DNA from: Nemophila menziesii
Lineage: Eukaryota; Streptophyta; Magnoliopsida; Boraginales; Hydrophyllaceae
DNA length: 64,000 nt
Reading direction: 5' to 3'
Assembly: GCA_029959085.1 (NCBI GenBank)
Contig: JARWIR010000010.1
Span: forward strand, 17,815,001 to 17,879,000
Under the pieces are notes generated by a model. That model was not told where the DNA came from. It saw only the letters and a list, made by a program, of their open reading frames with translations, and made no database searches. This document shows, in pieces, positions 53,943 through 64,000 of the stretch (the stretch's first letter is position 1; every line of letters starts with the position of its first letter). A program made the position numbers and the translations under genes.

Positions 53943-56900
53943 CTAATCTCCATCTAACCTAATCGGGTCAACGCTCCTCTTTTCCTTCTCCTTCTTGAAT
54001 CTGCATAACACCTCTTTGAATGCCATAGCGATGTAATCAAATATTTCCTCTTCAGATTTGTATATATTCTTGAATACCCTCTCATTTCTTTCAATCCATA
54101 CACAGTATGTAGCGATTGAGAGTAGTATTCGCAGAATCTCATGGTTCGTATCTTTATCATTCTTGAAATCAATGTACCATTTCATAAGATCCGACCAGTT
54201 TGAGATTTTGGTGGAGATCCCGTGAATATTCAAGCATTTGAACCATATTCTCCTCGTGAATGAGCAGTCCCAAAAGAGGTGGTTTCTATCTTCACTCGAA
54301 ATCTTGCAAAATTCGCATAATGAATTAGAAATTACTCCCCAAGATGCTAATCTGTATTTTGTAGGTAATCTGTCCAGTTGAATCAGCCAGAGGATAAATT
54401 TGTACTTGGGTGGGCTTCTGGAGCTCCAAATAACCGAGGACCATTCATTGAGTGGCTTCTTAGGTCTCAAGTGTTCATAGGTTTCACTGAATACAAAGGT
54501 ACCCTTTTTACTGCACTTCCAAAATATTTTATCTTTTTTATTTGGCATAATTTTTATACTAGCAGTAATTTTTTCCATAAATTTAAAATTTGCAGGCCAT
54601 CTCCATCTTGTACCACATATAAATTTACTCAGTTTACATTCAGTGTAATAGCCTGAGACCAAGCTGCTGCTCTGAATGTCCTGGAGGGATTTGTTCTGAG
54701 GTATCCAGAAGTCACCCCACAATGAAATTTCTTTTCCATTTCCAATCTGGTATGATATCAATTTACTGGCTAAGTACCTTAATTTGAGAATCTTTCTCCA
54801 ACCCCATGAGGTGTCCTGTGGAATTTGAATTGACCAGAAAGACTTCCCTTTTAATAGATTTGTCTGAACCCAACTGGACCATAACGTGTTTTGTGGGAAA
54901 CAGCAGTTCCATAATAACTTTAAAATAGAAACTTGATTTTGAAGGTTTAAGTCCCTGATGCCTAATCCCCCTTCTTTAATAGGATAACAGATAGCTTCCC
55001 AAGATACTTTGGCCCCACCATGAGTTTCACTAGAGCCTTTCCATAAGAAAGCAGTCATCTTTTGTTGGAGTTTTTTAATCACTCTTTTAGGTATAGCAAA
55101 AATATTGAACCAATAACTTGATAAGTTGTTTAATACTGACTTGATCAATTGGAGTCTCCCTGCATAGGATAGGTGCTTGGAACTCCAATGATCAATCTTC
55201 TTGACCATTTTCTCAACTAAGGGCTTACAATCTTCAGCACTTAACCTCCCAGAAATTAAAGGCACCCCTAAATATTTCATAGGTAGGTGTCCCTCTGGAA
55301 TTTTTAAAATGTCCCAAATTTCTTGCTTGATAACATCAGTGCACCCACCATAAAAAATGTTACTTTTGTTATAGCTGATCTGTAAGCCTGATAATCTGTA
55401 AAACAAACTCAAACCATCTTTAATAAGTTGAGCTGTAACTCGGTCAGGCTTGAAAAACACCATAAGATCATCAGCAAACATAAGATTGTTTAATTGAAGG
55501 CTTTTACATTTAGGGTGCCAAGAAAAACTCTTCTTGTTACCAATCTTCTTTAGTATCTTAGTAAGGATCTCCATACATAATACAAACAGATAAGGAGAGA
55601 GAGGATCACCCTGTCTCAGGCCTCTCTCCCCTTTAATAAAGCCTCTTGGAGTCCCATTAATTAATAAACTATAAGAGGTGGTAGTTAAACACATCTTAAT
55701 CCAAGATATAAACACCTCAGGGTATCCAAAGTTCTCTAATACTTTAAGAACAAAATCCCAATCAAGGGAATCGTATGCTTTCATTAAATCAAGTTTCAAA
55801 GCACATCTTTTGGATATATGAGCTCTGTTATAGCCCCTTACAAGTTCTTGCGCAATAAGAATATTTTCACCTATATTTCTGTTTTGTACAAAAGCTGATT
55901 GATTATTTGATATTAGCTCCTGTAATGTGTTCTTTAATCTATTAACAATCAGTTTAGATATTATTTTATAGATAATATTGCAGCATGCAATAGGTCTATA
56001 ACTTTTAACTGAGGTGGGATTGTGGCACTTAGGGATTAAAGTGATGACAGCTGAATTAATCTCTTTAAGTAATTGACAGTCCTGAAAAGAGCTTTTAATG
56101 GCAGTACATAACTCAGGTCCAACAATGTGCCACATCTTTTTAAAGAAACCAGCTGTATAACCATCTGGTCCAGGGCTTTTAGAGCTATCCATTGAAAATA
56201 AAGCCTCCTTTATCTCCTTATCAGATATAGGTGAGATTAAATCTGAAGCTTGATTTTCTGAAATTTTGTTAGAGCTGATTCTCCTTAATAGATTTGTATC
56301 ATAATCCTCCTTGTTCTCTCTTTTTTTTTCCAGGAGGTCAGTGTAAAACTTCACAAATTCTTGTGAGATTAAAACATCTTCAGTAATAATTGTCCCATTA
56401 TCCAAGGTAATATTATTGATACTATTTTGAGATTTTCTGCCATTTACCCAGTTCATAAAGTATCTAGTGTTTAAATCACCTTCATCAACCCAAATAGCTC
56501 TAGATTTCTGTCTAATAATTGATTCTTCTTTAATTCTTTCATCATGAAGTTCAGTTAGAAGTTGAGTTTCTTCTTGTAATATTACTTCACTTTTGTTACC
56601 TTGCATTCTAAGATTTTGAATGTCAGATAGCCTACTATGAATATGATTGATCTTATTTGAGCTATTCTTAAAGTGCAGGTTGTTGAACTCTTTCAGTTTA
56701 CCCTTGAGGATTTTGAGCTTCTTGGTCAGGCTGTACATAGGAGAGCCAGTAACTTTGGTACTCCATGTTTCAACCACCAAAGGGGTGAATTGTTCATGTT
56801 CCATCCAAATATTATAGAATCTGAAAGGAGAGGGTCCCCTTTTCCTACATGGGAATATCTCCAAGTGTTGACTACAATGGTCAGACACACCTGGAGGCTT

Positions 56901-57554
56901 GAGAATAAGGGCTGCTTGGGTAAACTTATTGAGCCAAGTTGAGTTGACATATGTTCTATCAATTCTACTTGCTCTCATCTCTTCTCCAGCAGCTCTATTA
57001 GTCCAAGTAAATTTGGGTCCATTATAAGTAAGATCAGTAAGTTCTAAATCCTCCACACACTTAATCATTTCATATGCGCTTTCAGTTAAACTATCACAAT
57101 TCAGTCTCTCCTCTATACTAGTTATTTCATTGAAGTCACCTTGAATAACCCATGCTTCATTGTTTACTAAACTCTCCCATCCCCTCAAGGTATGCCACAG
57201 AGTGTGTCTCAGTTTAACATCATTCATGGCATACACTGGGGTATAATAAAAAACTGTATTAGAGTCTATGTGTCTGACCTTGAGTAAAATAGCTTGGTCA
57301 GTCATAGCAATAACAGTAACATCAACTATTTTTGGGTTCCAACAGGTCCATATCCTCCCATGATCATGTTTGATATAATTTGTAACTACTTGCCATTTAT
57401 TAAAAGTAGACTTTAAAACTTTATCTGACTTATGAGATTTGATTTTTGTTTCCAGGAAACTAAAAATCCATGTCTCTTTATTAATAACTTGCTTCAGGCA
57501 ATCATCTTGCTTGAGCTTTTTATTCATACCTCTCACATTCCATGTGACTATCAT
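53943..57554 (-). CDS. LINE-B ORF2: endonuclease-reverse transcriptase (1203 aa)
   Basis: The frame is open throughout. Residues 1-230 form an AP-like endonuclease (TWNVRGMNKK, FLETKIKSH, VIQGDFNEITS, GVSDHCSQHLE). RT spans about 450-720: SKSPGPDGYTAGFFKKMW, YRPIACCNIIYKIISKLIVN, ALKLDLMKAYDSLDWDFVLK, GLRQGDPLSPYLFVL and FADDLMVFF with the two catalytic Asp near residue 691. A zf-RVT domain with CEFCKISSEDRNHLFWDC follows near residue 1100. The protein ends without RNase H, unlike LINE-A. It would nick DNA and reverse-transcribe its own RNA there. Its ATG shares one base with the ORF1 stop (TAATG), suggesting termination-reinitiation. No missing key residue was seen. Confidence 0.95.
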   Translation of the reverse strand: MIVTWNVRGMNKKLKQDDCLKQVINKETWIFSFLETKIKSHKSDKVLKSTFNKWQVVTNYIKHDHGRIWTCWNPKIVDVTVIAMTDQAILLKVRHIDSNTVFYYTPVYAMNDVKLRHTLWHTLRGWESLVNNEAWVIQGDFNEITSIEERLNCDSLTESAYEMIKCVEDLELTDLTYNGPKFTWTNRAAGEEMRASRIDRTYVNSTWLNKFTQAALILKPPGVSDHCSQHLEIFPCRKRGPSPFRFYNIWMEHEQFTPLVVETWSTKVTGSPMYSLTKKLKILKGKLKEFNNLHFKNSSNKINHIHSRLSDIQNLRMQGNKSEVILQEETQLLTELHDERIKEESIIRQKSRAIWVDEGDLNTRYFMNWVNGRKSQNSINNITLDNGTIITEDVLISQEFVKFYTDLLEKKRENKEDYDTNLLRRISSNKISENQASDLISPISDKEIKEALFSMDSSKSPGPDGYTAGFFKKMWHIVGPELCTAIKSSFQDCQLLKEINSAVITLIPKCHNPTSVKSYRPIACCNIIYKIISKLIVNRLKNTLQELISNNQSAFVQNRNIGENILIAQELVRGYNRAHISKRCALKLDLMKAYDSLDWDFVLKVLENFGYPEVFISWIKMCLTTTSYSLLINGTPRGFIKGERGLRQGDPLSPYLFVLCMEILTKILKKIGNKKSFSWHPKCKSLQLNNLMFADDLMVFFKPDRVTAQLIKDGLSLFYRLSGLQISYNKSNIFYGGCTDVIKQEIWDILKIPEGHLPMKYLGVPLISGRLSAEDCKPLVEKMVKKIDHWSSKHLSYAGRLQLIKSVLNNLSSYWFNIFAIPKRVIKKLQQKMTAFLWKGSSETHGGAKVSWEAICYPIKEGGLGIRDLNLQNQVSILKLLWNCCFPQNTLWSSWVQTNLLKGKSFWSIQIPQDTSWGWRKILKLRYLASKLISYQIGNGKEISLWGDFWIPQNKSLQDIQSSSLVSGYYTECKLSKFICGTRWRWPANFKFMEKITASIKIMPNKKDKIFWKCSKKGTFVFSETYEHLRPKKPLNEWSSVIWSSRSPPKYKFILWLIQLDRLPTKYRLASWGVISNSLCEFCKISSEDRNHLFWDCSFTRRIWFKCLNIHGISTKISNWSDLMKWYIDFKNDKDTNHEILRILLSIATYCVWIERNERVFKNIYKSEEEIFDYIAMAFKEVLCRFKKEKEKRSVDPIRLDGD

Positions 57555-58897
57555 TAAATAGATGGGGGGTCAGGAGGCTTTTCAGCCATCACCTCTTCAT
57601 CTTCATTCAACAAACTGGTGACCACTTCATCCAGGTTTACCTCATTTAGAACACCAAAACTGTTCTTGGTAAGTGTGTTTACCTCACCTTCATTTGTAGG
57701 TGATTTGCCTCTTTTTGATGCAACTGTAACCCATTGAGGCTGAGTTTCAGTTACATTATTGTTAGATATCTTTTCTGGTACTATTGTTGCTTTAGGGATC
57801 CAAATTCCTTTGGTATTTCTACAATTGTTCTCTGAATGTCCTAACTTCTTACACTTTTGGCACAGTACAGGTTTCCATGAATATTCAACCTCAACAGTTT
57901 CTATTGTCCCTTTGCCCATGTCCAGGTCAAAATCCTCAATTAATTCCTTATTGAGGTCCATTTCAACACAAACCCTGGCATAGCTCAGTCTAGTTTGTTC
58001 CTTGGTGATTTCATCCATTTGGATAGGCCTCCCTAATGCACTAGCAACCACACCTAAACCCTCTTTTGTCCATAACTCACCAGGTACCTTCCTTAACTTA
58101 ACCCATACAGGAACTTTGTCAAGCTTAAACTTCTCAAAGTGAGTATTTGGGGTCCATTTTCTGAGGAGTAGAGGCCTGTTGTTGACATGCCAAAGCTCTC
58201 CAAGCACTTTTGAACATGCTTCCTCGGTTTCAAACTTGAAAATATACAACCCTTGTTCAGATGTGCATATTTTAATGTTTCCAAACTCTTTCCATTGGTT
58301 TAGCACCATGTTTTTAACCATGTGGAAAGGTTGAGGTCTCTCTAAAAATTGACCAACTACACAATTGGCCCAGTTCTTACAACCATCTTCAATGATTTGA
58401 GGATTTGGGGTGACCCGGATCCTACCATTTACAGTTTGAGGGGCAGTATAATCTAGTTTGACCTCATCTCTTATTTTACCATCAAACATAGAGCTCCAAG
58501 CCTTTGCTGGCGAAACCCATGTGGTATTTGCCCTAGGTTCTGTATCTCTTACTGGACTCAAAATTATTGGAGGGGAATGATGAAGATTTTCTGACCCCTC
58601 ACCAATCTCACCTCTAACAGGTAAAACAGGGCCAGATTTCCCTCCAGGAGTTGGAAGAGGAGGGAAATTAGCCTCACCTTGTGTTAAATTTTCAGATCTG
58701 TTGCTTAAAGGTGTTTGTACCATAGTAGGTATACTCGCAACCCTAGTTTGAGAGGTTGACGGCGTTGAATTTCTAGGTGACTGGTAAGTTTTTGTTACCT
58801 TGCCTAAGCCAGATCTGGTATTTATGTATTGTGTTTTCTGTTCAATGGCAGGTTTTGGAATAGGCAATTGGGTTTTATTGGGTTTCCCTCTTGCCAT
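57554..58897 (-). CDS. LINE-B ORF1: RNA-binding DUF4283 protein (447 aa)
   Basis: ATG at 58897 opens an unbroken frame to TAA at 57554. A Ser/Pro/Thr-rich head of about 150 residues precedes the DUF4283 fold (CKNWANCVVGQFLERPQPF, GLYIFKFETEEACSKVL, LHVNNRPLLLRKWTPN-like sequence). A linker follows (VPVWVKLRKVPGELWTKEGL, TRLSYARVCVEMDLNKELI). PVLCQKCKKLGHSENNC near residue 350 is a complete CCHC knuckle (C-x2-C-x4-H-x4-C). Such proteins coat LINE RNA. The C-terminus is acidic (LLNEDEEVMAEKPPDPPSI) and overlaps the ORF2 start by one base. Confidence 0.95.
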   Translation of the reverse strand: MARGKPNKTQLPIPKPAIEQKTQYINTRSGLGKVTKTYQSPRNSTPSTSQTRVASIPTMVQTPLSNRSENLTQGEANFPPLPTPGGKSGPVLPVRGEIGEGSENLHHSPPIILSPVRDTEPRANTTWVSPAKAWSSMFDGKIRDEVKLDYTAPQTVNGRIRVTPNPQIIEDGCKNWANCVVGQFLERPQPFHMVKNMVLNQWKEFGNIKICTSEQGLYIFKFETEEACSKVLGELWHVNNRPLLLRKWTPNTHFEKFKLDKVPVWVKLRKVPGELWTKEGLGVVASALGRPIQMDEITKEQTRLSYARVCVEMDLNKELIEDFDLDMGKGTIETVEVEYSWKPVLCQKCKKLGHSENNCRNTKGIWIPKATIVPEKISNNNVTETQPQWVTVASKRGKSPTNEGEVNTLTKNSFGVLNEVNLDEVVTSLLNEDEEVMAEKPPDPPSI

Positions 58898-59217
58898 TGG
58901 ATCTAACTATTCAAGATGATATAGTTAGCGCTATTTGGAGAGAAGAAAATTATGAAGACTCGAAGAACACGAAGAAAAAACGAAGAACAAACAGAAAATT
59001 TGATTAAAAGTAGAGCAGAAATTGTAAATCTAAACTATTTTTTGCTTTTTTAAGACTCGATTTGTTTGTTTATTGACCTGTACACGTTAGCAAACGCTAA
59101 CGTGCACTAAAAGATGTAACAACCTAGAGAGGACTTTTCTATCATGAGAGAGAAAACTTTTTGGAAGTCCGTAAACTCCTTTTGTTTGGGTCACCCTTGT
59201 GCAGCCCTAATAGCAAG

Positions 59218-60845
59218 CATATGCAATATCAAGTCTCTGATAGGGTTGAATTTTTTTAATAAGAACGAAAAGGGAATCAGATTTCAATCTAAACATAATA
59301 CCTTGATTAAGAGATATTTCATGACGAGGAGGACAAGAGATATTTTTATCGAATCAGAAAGCAAAAGCCTTTTCAATAGCAAAGCAAAGCTCTATGGCAT
59401 CAAAGAGAAGACGCAAAGCAATAAATAAGAAAATTGGTATAGTAAGGATACTTGAATAGATAAGAAGTATAAGAGGCGGAATGGAATAGAATTTAATCGC
59501 AACAGTCCGAAATCGAATTTTCTTGTCGTGTGTTTCAGAAATTTAGCAAACACATATGCAATCAAGACGTTGGAAGGGGTAACAGTTAATCATAAGAAAA
59601 AAAAGATAATAATTACTATATTCAAAGTCTTACAACAGGTTTCGATCAGTCAAGGAATTTTCAGATTGGGCCTTTTTCTCATCGGTGCAAACTCTCGATG
59701 TTTAAACGACGAAAGAATTTGAGTACCAGTAAAGGGAATACAAAACCAAGAACAATCACAAGAGTAGGTAAAAATCTTGATATCTATGCAATCCAAGTGA
59801 TTGTTAATAATAAAAGAGAGCAAAGAAGAAGATTCAGGAAAAATTATCAGAAATCTCATTAGCCTAATGATTCGAAGGCGGTTAGGTAATAAGAGAAGAG
59901 ATAAGAGAAACGCTTCTATTATCATCATATTTCTCGTGTATACACGTTTTAGGCTAAGTAAAAAACAATTTGGAGTCAATCCAAATAGTAGTAGTATTAC
60001 GAAACGTATTAACATCAAAGAAGAACAAGGAGAGTTCATAAATCAGAAGAAACAAAATAACGATATCTCAATATGAGGCTTCCAATTGATCAAGTCATGA
60101 ATCAACCTCTCAACACACAAATTGGGTCTGATTTTCAATGGAAAGAACAACTAACTGTTCAGAAAAGGAAGTTTTCCAGTAATAGCAATACAAAATTAAT
60201 CCAACCAAGAAGAGGAGTTAACATCCTAGACTTGTATTCGTACACAACTTTTGAAAATATTATTGATATGAGAGAAAGCAGGGAAGAAGGAACTGATAAG
60301 AAGAGTAACCAACGTTTTAGTCTTGTGCAACGAAGGCGGTTTGAGGATAAACGAAAAGATAATAGAAGCACTTTCAACATTATTAGTGGAGTTTTAATGA
60401 AGTCTGTCAGAAATAATAAACATTTTAGACTCATTAACGACACATGGGAGGCATGAAAAAAAATAAAAAGTAAAAAATTAGCCACAATCAGACACATCAA
60501 ACAAAACAACAAGAAAAAGGTTTACTTTGTTTAGGATATCGAAGTGGTGAAAGTTCAAGTGGAGCTCTTCATCATTACAAAGCAGAATTGCTTTCTCCAA
60601 GTTTTTTCCTAGCCTATAAATATGAAGGAAGACGCTTCGACTAATCAAAGTAAGTCCCTCTCTTTTCTCTTTCACTCGCATTTCTCTTAGTTTCGCCTAC
60701 ATAATCTTTCTTCTTCCTCTAAAATCACTCTTGTAAGTGGGAAAGAAGTACAAAGTGCACGCAAGTTTAGGAGAAATCACAATGCACCCTTAACTATCCA
60801 AGAGAAACGCGACACACCTAAAGCCGCCACTAGAAACTGAGTTTC
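59218..60845 (+). other. A-rich region with two related basic segments
   Basis: Two open plus-strand segments resemble each other: 59801-60076 (IKESKEEDSGKI, IRRRLGNKRRDKRNAS) and 60073-60456 (DMRESREEGTDKK, VQRRRFEDKRKDNRST). They overlap by the TGAG/ATGAG at 60073 and lie upstream of LINE-C ORF2, where an ORF1 would be. No DUF4283 or CCHC motif is seen. A TATA-like CTATAAATATG occurs near 60614 and a CT-rich stretch at 60655-60720. I cannot assign the function. Confidence 0.4.
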
Positions 60846-63800
60846 ATGTTTTGGAACTGTCAAGGGATAAGGACACCCTTGACAGAAACTTTTACTAGAT
60901 CTCTTTTGAATAGATATAAGCCTGACTTTGTTTGCTTTTGTGAAACTTTTTTTAGACAGGTGGATGCGATGGAGATGCTTCATAAGTTAGGTTTTAAAAA
61001 CTACTATACTTTTTACCCTCTGGGGACTACTTTTCACTCAGGAGGTTTTTTGTTCTTGTGGCATGACAATTTGCATCTAGAAATCATATTTTGTAATAGG
61101 CATTATGCCGTTATCTATATTAATGATCCTACTTTTCCTTATTACATTATTTGTATTCATGCACCTAACAGTTATGATGATGGAATGCAAACTTGGAGCC
61201 AAATTACTAAATGGAATGATACTAATAACGAACCGTAGTTAATTATGGGTGATTTTAATAACATTCACAACATGGAATACAAGAACAGTCTTACACCTCC
61301 CAACACACAACACAACATATATTAGACTTCAAAAACTTTATTAATGATAATGGACTAGCAGAAATCAAATCAAATGGATGCAATTTCACTTAGACTAACA
61401 GACAAGGTGTGAACAAATCGGTTCGAAGCAAGATAGACAGAGTCTTGGGGTCATACGAGTGGATCATGAAATTTCCTCATGCTAGTGTTTATGTCCCACC
61501 GGCTCTATAGGGTCAGATCACTCACCACTAATATTACACCAAGACTTGAATGTTAATAATAGTAAGAAAATTTTCAAATTTGAGTCCCATTGGTTAGATA
61601 ACCCTGAATGCAGAGATGTAGTAGAACAAAGTTGGGAAGGAAGCAACAATCAACTATCAATACTCAACTTTTTAAAGAAGAAACAAAATACTATTCAAGC
61701 CCTCGAAAGATGGAGTAAACTCACCTTCAAAAACCACCAAAAACAAATCAAATATATAAAAAAAGATTAACAGAACTTACAAACCAACCCACAACATTAG
61801 AAAGTCAACAGGAAGAAGAAGATCTTAGAAATGAACTCTCTTTTGAATTCTCATGCGAAGAAAAGTATTGGGCAGATAGAGCGAGACAACAGTGGCTCAC
61901 ATGTGGGGACAAAAACACTAAGTTTTTCCACATGGCAACTATGCAACACAAATCTTACAATAAAATAACAAGAATAAAAAACGAAGAAGGACAATGGACG
62001 GATGATATTCAAGAGGTCAAAACTAACTTTCAATCTTTCTATAATAGTCTTTTTGCAGAAAAACAGACCACCATGGATAAGATAAATACAACATTGAGAT
62101 GTGTAAAACCAAGGATCACTCACAATATGAACCAGATATTAATTTCAGATCCAACAATGGAAGAACTTGAAAGGGCGCTCGAAAACCTATCTCCTACAAA
62201 GGCTCCAGGTTCAGACGGCCTAAACGGTAAATTTTATAATGAATTTTGGGATATAATGAAATTCGATATTTTCAAAGTAGTGGAAGATTTCTTTCATAAC
62301 AACATACCACTGAAGGACATGAATGATACTCTTATTACCCTCATACCCAAAGGCAACATCCAAGAACTTCTGGGAGATTATAGACCGATATTATGTATTA
62401 ACTTTGTATATAAGTTAATAGCTAAAATGCTCGACAATCGTCTTCAACAGTTTATGAATGATATTGTATCTCCAACACAAGCGACATTTATTAAAGGTCG
62501 GGCTATCCAAGATAACATTCTAATTGCACAGGAACTGTCTTTTTACATGAAGCGTAAAAGAAAAAATCCAAAACCTATGGCGAGTATCAAAATTGATATG
62601 GTCAAAGCGTATGATCAAGTCAGATGGACATTCATTCTTAAACTACTCACGCAGATGGGATTTCATGACAAAGGGGTCCAATGGATTAAGACATGTATAA
62701 CAGATATTTCTTTTCAAATTAATCTTAACGGACAAAGACTTTTGAAGTTCCAATCGGGACGAGGATTGGGACAGGGAGACCCTCTTTCACCCTTCTTTTT
62801 TTTCTCTTCTAACAGAAGCTATTATTAGTCTTATAGAAAATGCATGTGATAGTGGACAAATTCAAGGTATCCAGATTACCAGAAATTGTCTGGAAATCTC
62901 TCATCTTTTATTTGCGGACGATTCACTTTTCTTTATTTACGATTAAAAAAACAAATATTGCGGCTTTTAATAAATGTCTTGCAGACTATTGTGAAGTTTC
63001 GGGACAACAAATCAATTACCATAAGTCTGCTATTTATTTCAGTTCTGATACTCCAGAGGCATTGAGAAATCAAGTTTCAGAAGACATTCACATGGTAGAA
63101 ACGGAGGACCTAAGAAAATATTTGGATATACCGTTATGGCACAAAAGATCAAAAGTAGAAGCCCTAGAATGGATAGCAAAGAAATTATTCGCAAAAATAG
63201 AAGGATGGAAAGCGAAACTACTGTCAGATGGAGGGAAAGAAGTACTAATTAAAGCAGTTCTACAAGCAATCCCTGTTTATACAATGTCGATCTTCTCATA
63301 TCCGGTAACTTTTTGCAAGAAACTTGTATCAGCTATAGCCAATTTCTGGTGGAGCTCAGGAGAAAAAAACTGTATTCACTGGTTGGCATGGGAAACATTG
63401 ACAACAAGAAAGCTGCTAGGCGGACTAGGATTTAAAGACCTTAAAAGAATGAATACAACACTTTTAGGAGCGCAGGCATGGAGGATTCTTCAACACCCAA
63501 ATACATCGGCAGCGCGTCATTTAAAAGGTAACTACTATCCTAACTCTAATTTTATGAATGTCAAACTTAGACAAAGTAGAACTTGGAGTTGGGCAAGCAT
63601 TATAGAAGGACGAGATTTCATTAAACAGTAAGGGATTTTCCAAATTGGAAACGGACAGACCACGAATATTTGGAATGATAAATGGATCGAAACCTCATGG
63701 AAACTTGAAAAACCAGAATCCTGTCCCTTTCAAATGGTTAAAGAACTGTGGACACAAAATACAAAAGAATGGAATCGGGAGATACTAGATGAAATCTTTC

Positions 63801-64000
63801 CACAACCAATAATCCCTGAAATAACAAAGATACGGATACTTGATTCTGATAAACAAGATTGTTTTATTCGGCCTCATTCAAAAGAAGGCACCTATTCAAC
63901 AAAAACAGGATATAAAGTGACTAGTTTCCTGGGCTATAATAATATTTTCAAAAATAGACCTACCAGGTATGAAAGTTGTTTGTGATTCAGAGATAATTTC
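60846..64000 (+). pseudogene. LINE-C ORF2: degenerate endonuclease-RT, cut by window edge
   Basis: ATG at 60846 begins an endonuclease (MFWNCQGIRTPLTETFTRSL, FVCFCETFFRQ, LIMGDFNNIHN after a stop at 61238). Frames then change through 61546-61770. RT follows from 61932: ALENLSPTKAPGSDGLNGKF, DYRPILCINFVYKLIAKMLD, SIKIDMVKAYDQVRWTF and GRGLGQGDPLSPFF. A frameshift near 62805 and another after LLFADDSLFF (about 62905) follow, with VSGQQINYHKSAIYFSSDTP and IEGWKAKLLSDGGKEVLIKA in a later frame. 63631 is a stop, then the frame resumes towards zf-RVT (CFIRPHSKEGTYSTKTGYKV) and leaves the window. At least six breaks make it dead. It is a different subfamily from LINE-A and LINE-B. Confidence 0.88.

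Larger units (their letters stand above)
53746..59183 (-). mobile_element. LINE-B: full-length LINE with intact ORFs (15-bp TSD)
   Basis: GTTTGGGTCACCCTT lies directly left (53731-53745) and right (59184-59198) of the element, cutting the right subterminal part of the hAT-type element. The plus-strand left end is a T-rich run (53746-53763), that is, a 3' poly-A on the minus strand. ORF1 and ORF2 are both uninterrupted, and the 5' end extends about 285 bp beyond the ORF1 start. Length is 5.4 kb, normal for plant L1. It is the best-preserved mobile element here and may be recently, perhaps still, mobile. Confidence 0.93.
51783..59209. mobile_element. Non-autonomous hAT-type element containing LINE-B (TSD ATAGCAAG)
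   Basis: ATAGCAAG is duplicated perfectly at 51775-51782 and 59210-59217. The left end is TAGGGCAGCACACGGGTCGG and the right end, reverse-complemented, is TAGGGCTGCACAAGGGTGAC, an inverted repeat of about 16-18 bp. An 8-bp TSD and TAGGGC ends fit the hAT superfamily. Both ends carry GGGTCGG/GGGTTGGG-type subterminal repeats (51795-51935 and 53580-53745). Without LINE-B it is about 1.98 kb and encodes no recognisable transposase. Confidence 0.88.

Noticed and set aside
59650..60512. Antisense ORFs of 117-129 codons rich in Leu/Ser
   Set aside because: They are reverse shadows of the Arg/Lys-rich plus-strand segments.

Overview
This window is eukaryotic nuclear DNA from a flowering plant, probably a eudicot; the sequence does not name the species. 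The evidence is spliced genes, plant-type Ty1/copia and Ty3/gypsy retrotransposons, L1-type LINEs with DUF4283 ORF1 proteins, hAT and Mutator-like transposons, and captured pieces of plant genes (a pentatricopeptide repeat protein, 6-phosphogluconate dehydrogenase, a mitochondrial carrier, plastid ribosomal protein S5). No rRNA, tRNA or CRISPR array was found. Only one ordinary gene can be supported with confidence: a short-chain dehydrogenase/reductase at 45015-46689 with five exons. A 48-codon acidic ORF at 8766-8912 is a weaker candidate.

Layout. 1-6496 is a decayed minus-strand Ty1/copia element whose outer LTR runs off the left edge. 6497-9535 is AT-rich and holds a small tandem repeat and the acidic ORF. 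9535-24682 is a plus-strand LINE (LINE-A) split by two related LTR insertions: a Ty3/gypsy element with only one LTR (10725-17112) and a solo LTR (21546-23109, TSD ATTGA). 26222-35043 is a third member of that gypsy group (TSD GATAG); it still has protease, RT, RNase H and integrase regions, but each LTR has lost a different end. 36145-38943 is a Pack-MULE (perfect 9-bp TSD TAATAATTA) carrying parts of three host genes and a 63-bp tandem array. 40936-43815 is a solo LTR (TSD ATATA) into which a second Pack-MULE (41090-42305, TIRs of about 300 bp) carrying a 6-phosphogluconate dehydrogenase fragment has inserted. The dehydrogenase gene follows. 48940-51560 is a decayed hAT transposase. 51783-59209 is a non-autonomous hAT-type element (perfect 8-bp TSD ATAGCAAG), and inside it sits a complete minus-strand LINE (LINE-B, 53746-59183, 15-bp TSD) with both ORFs open. 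The window ends in a third, broken LINE (LINE-C).

The nesting gives relative ages. The copia LTRs differ by roughly a fifth of sites by eye and are old. The two LTRs of the 26222-35043 element differ by only about 5-7%. LINE-B is younger than the hAT copy it interrupts, and the second Pack-MULE is younger than its host LTR.

I did not find an obviously new host system. The most unusual signals are: (1) a 46-47-bp terminal hairpin at the start of U3 in all four gypsy LTRs; (2) arrays of short palindromes, spaced about two helical turns apart in pairs, between pol and the env-like ORF, with different palindrome sequences in two related elements; (3) the two Pack-MULEs; and (4) the one-LTR gypsy element set precisely into a LINE reading frame.
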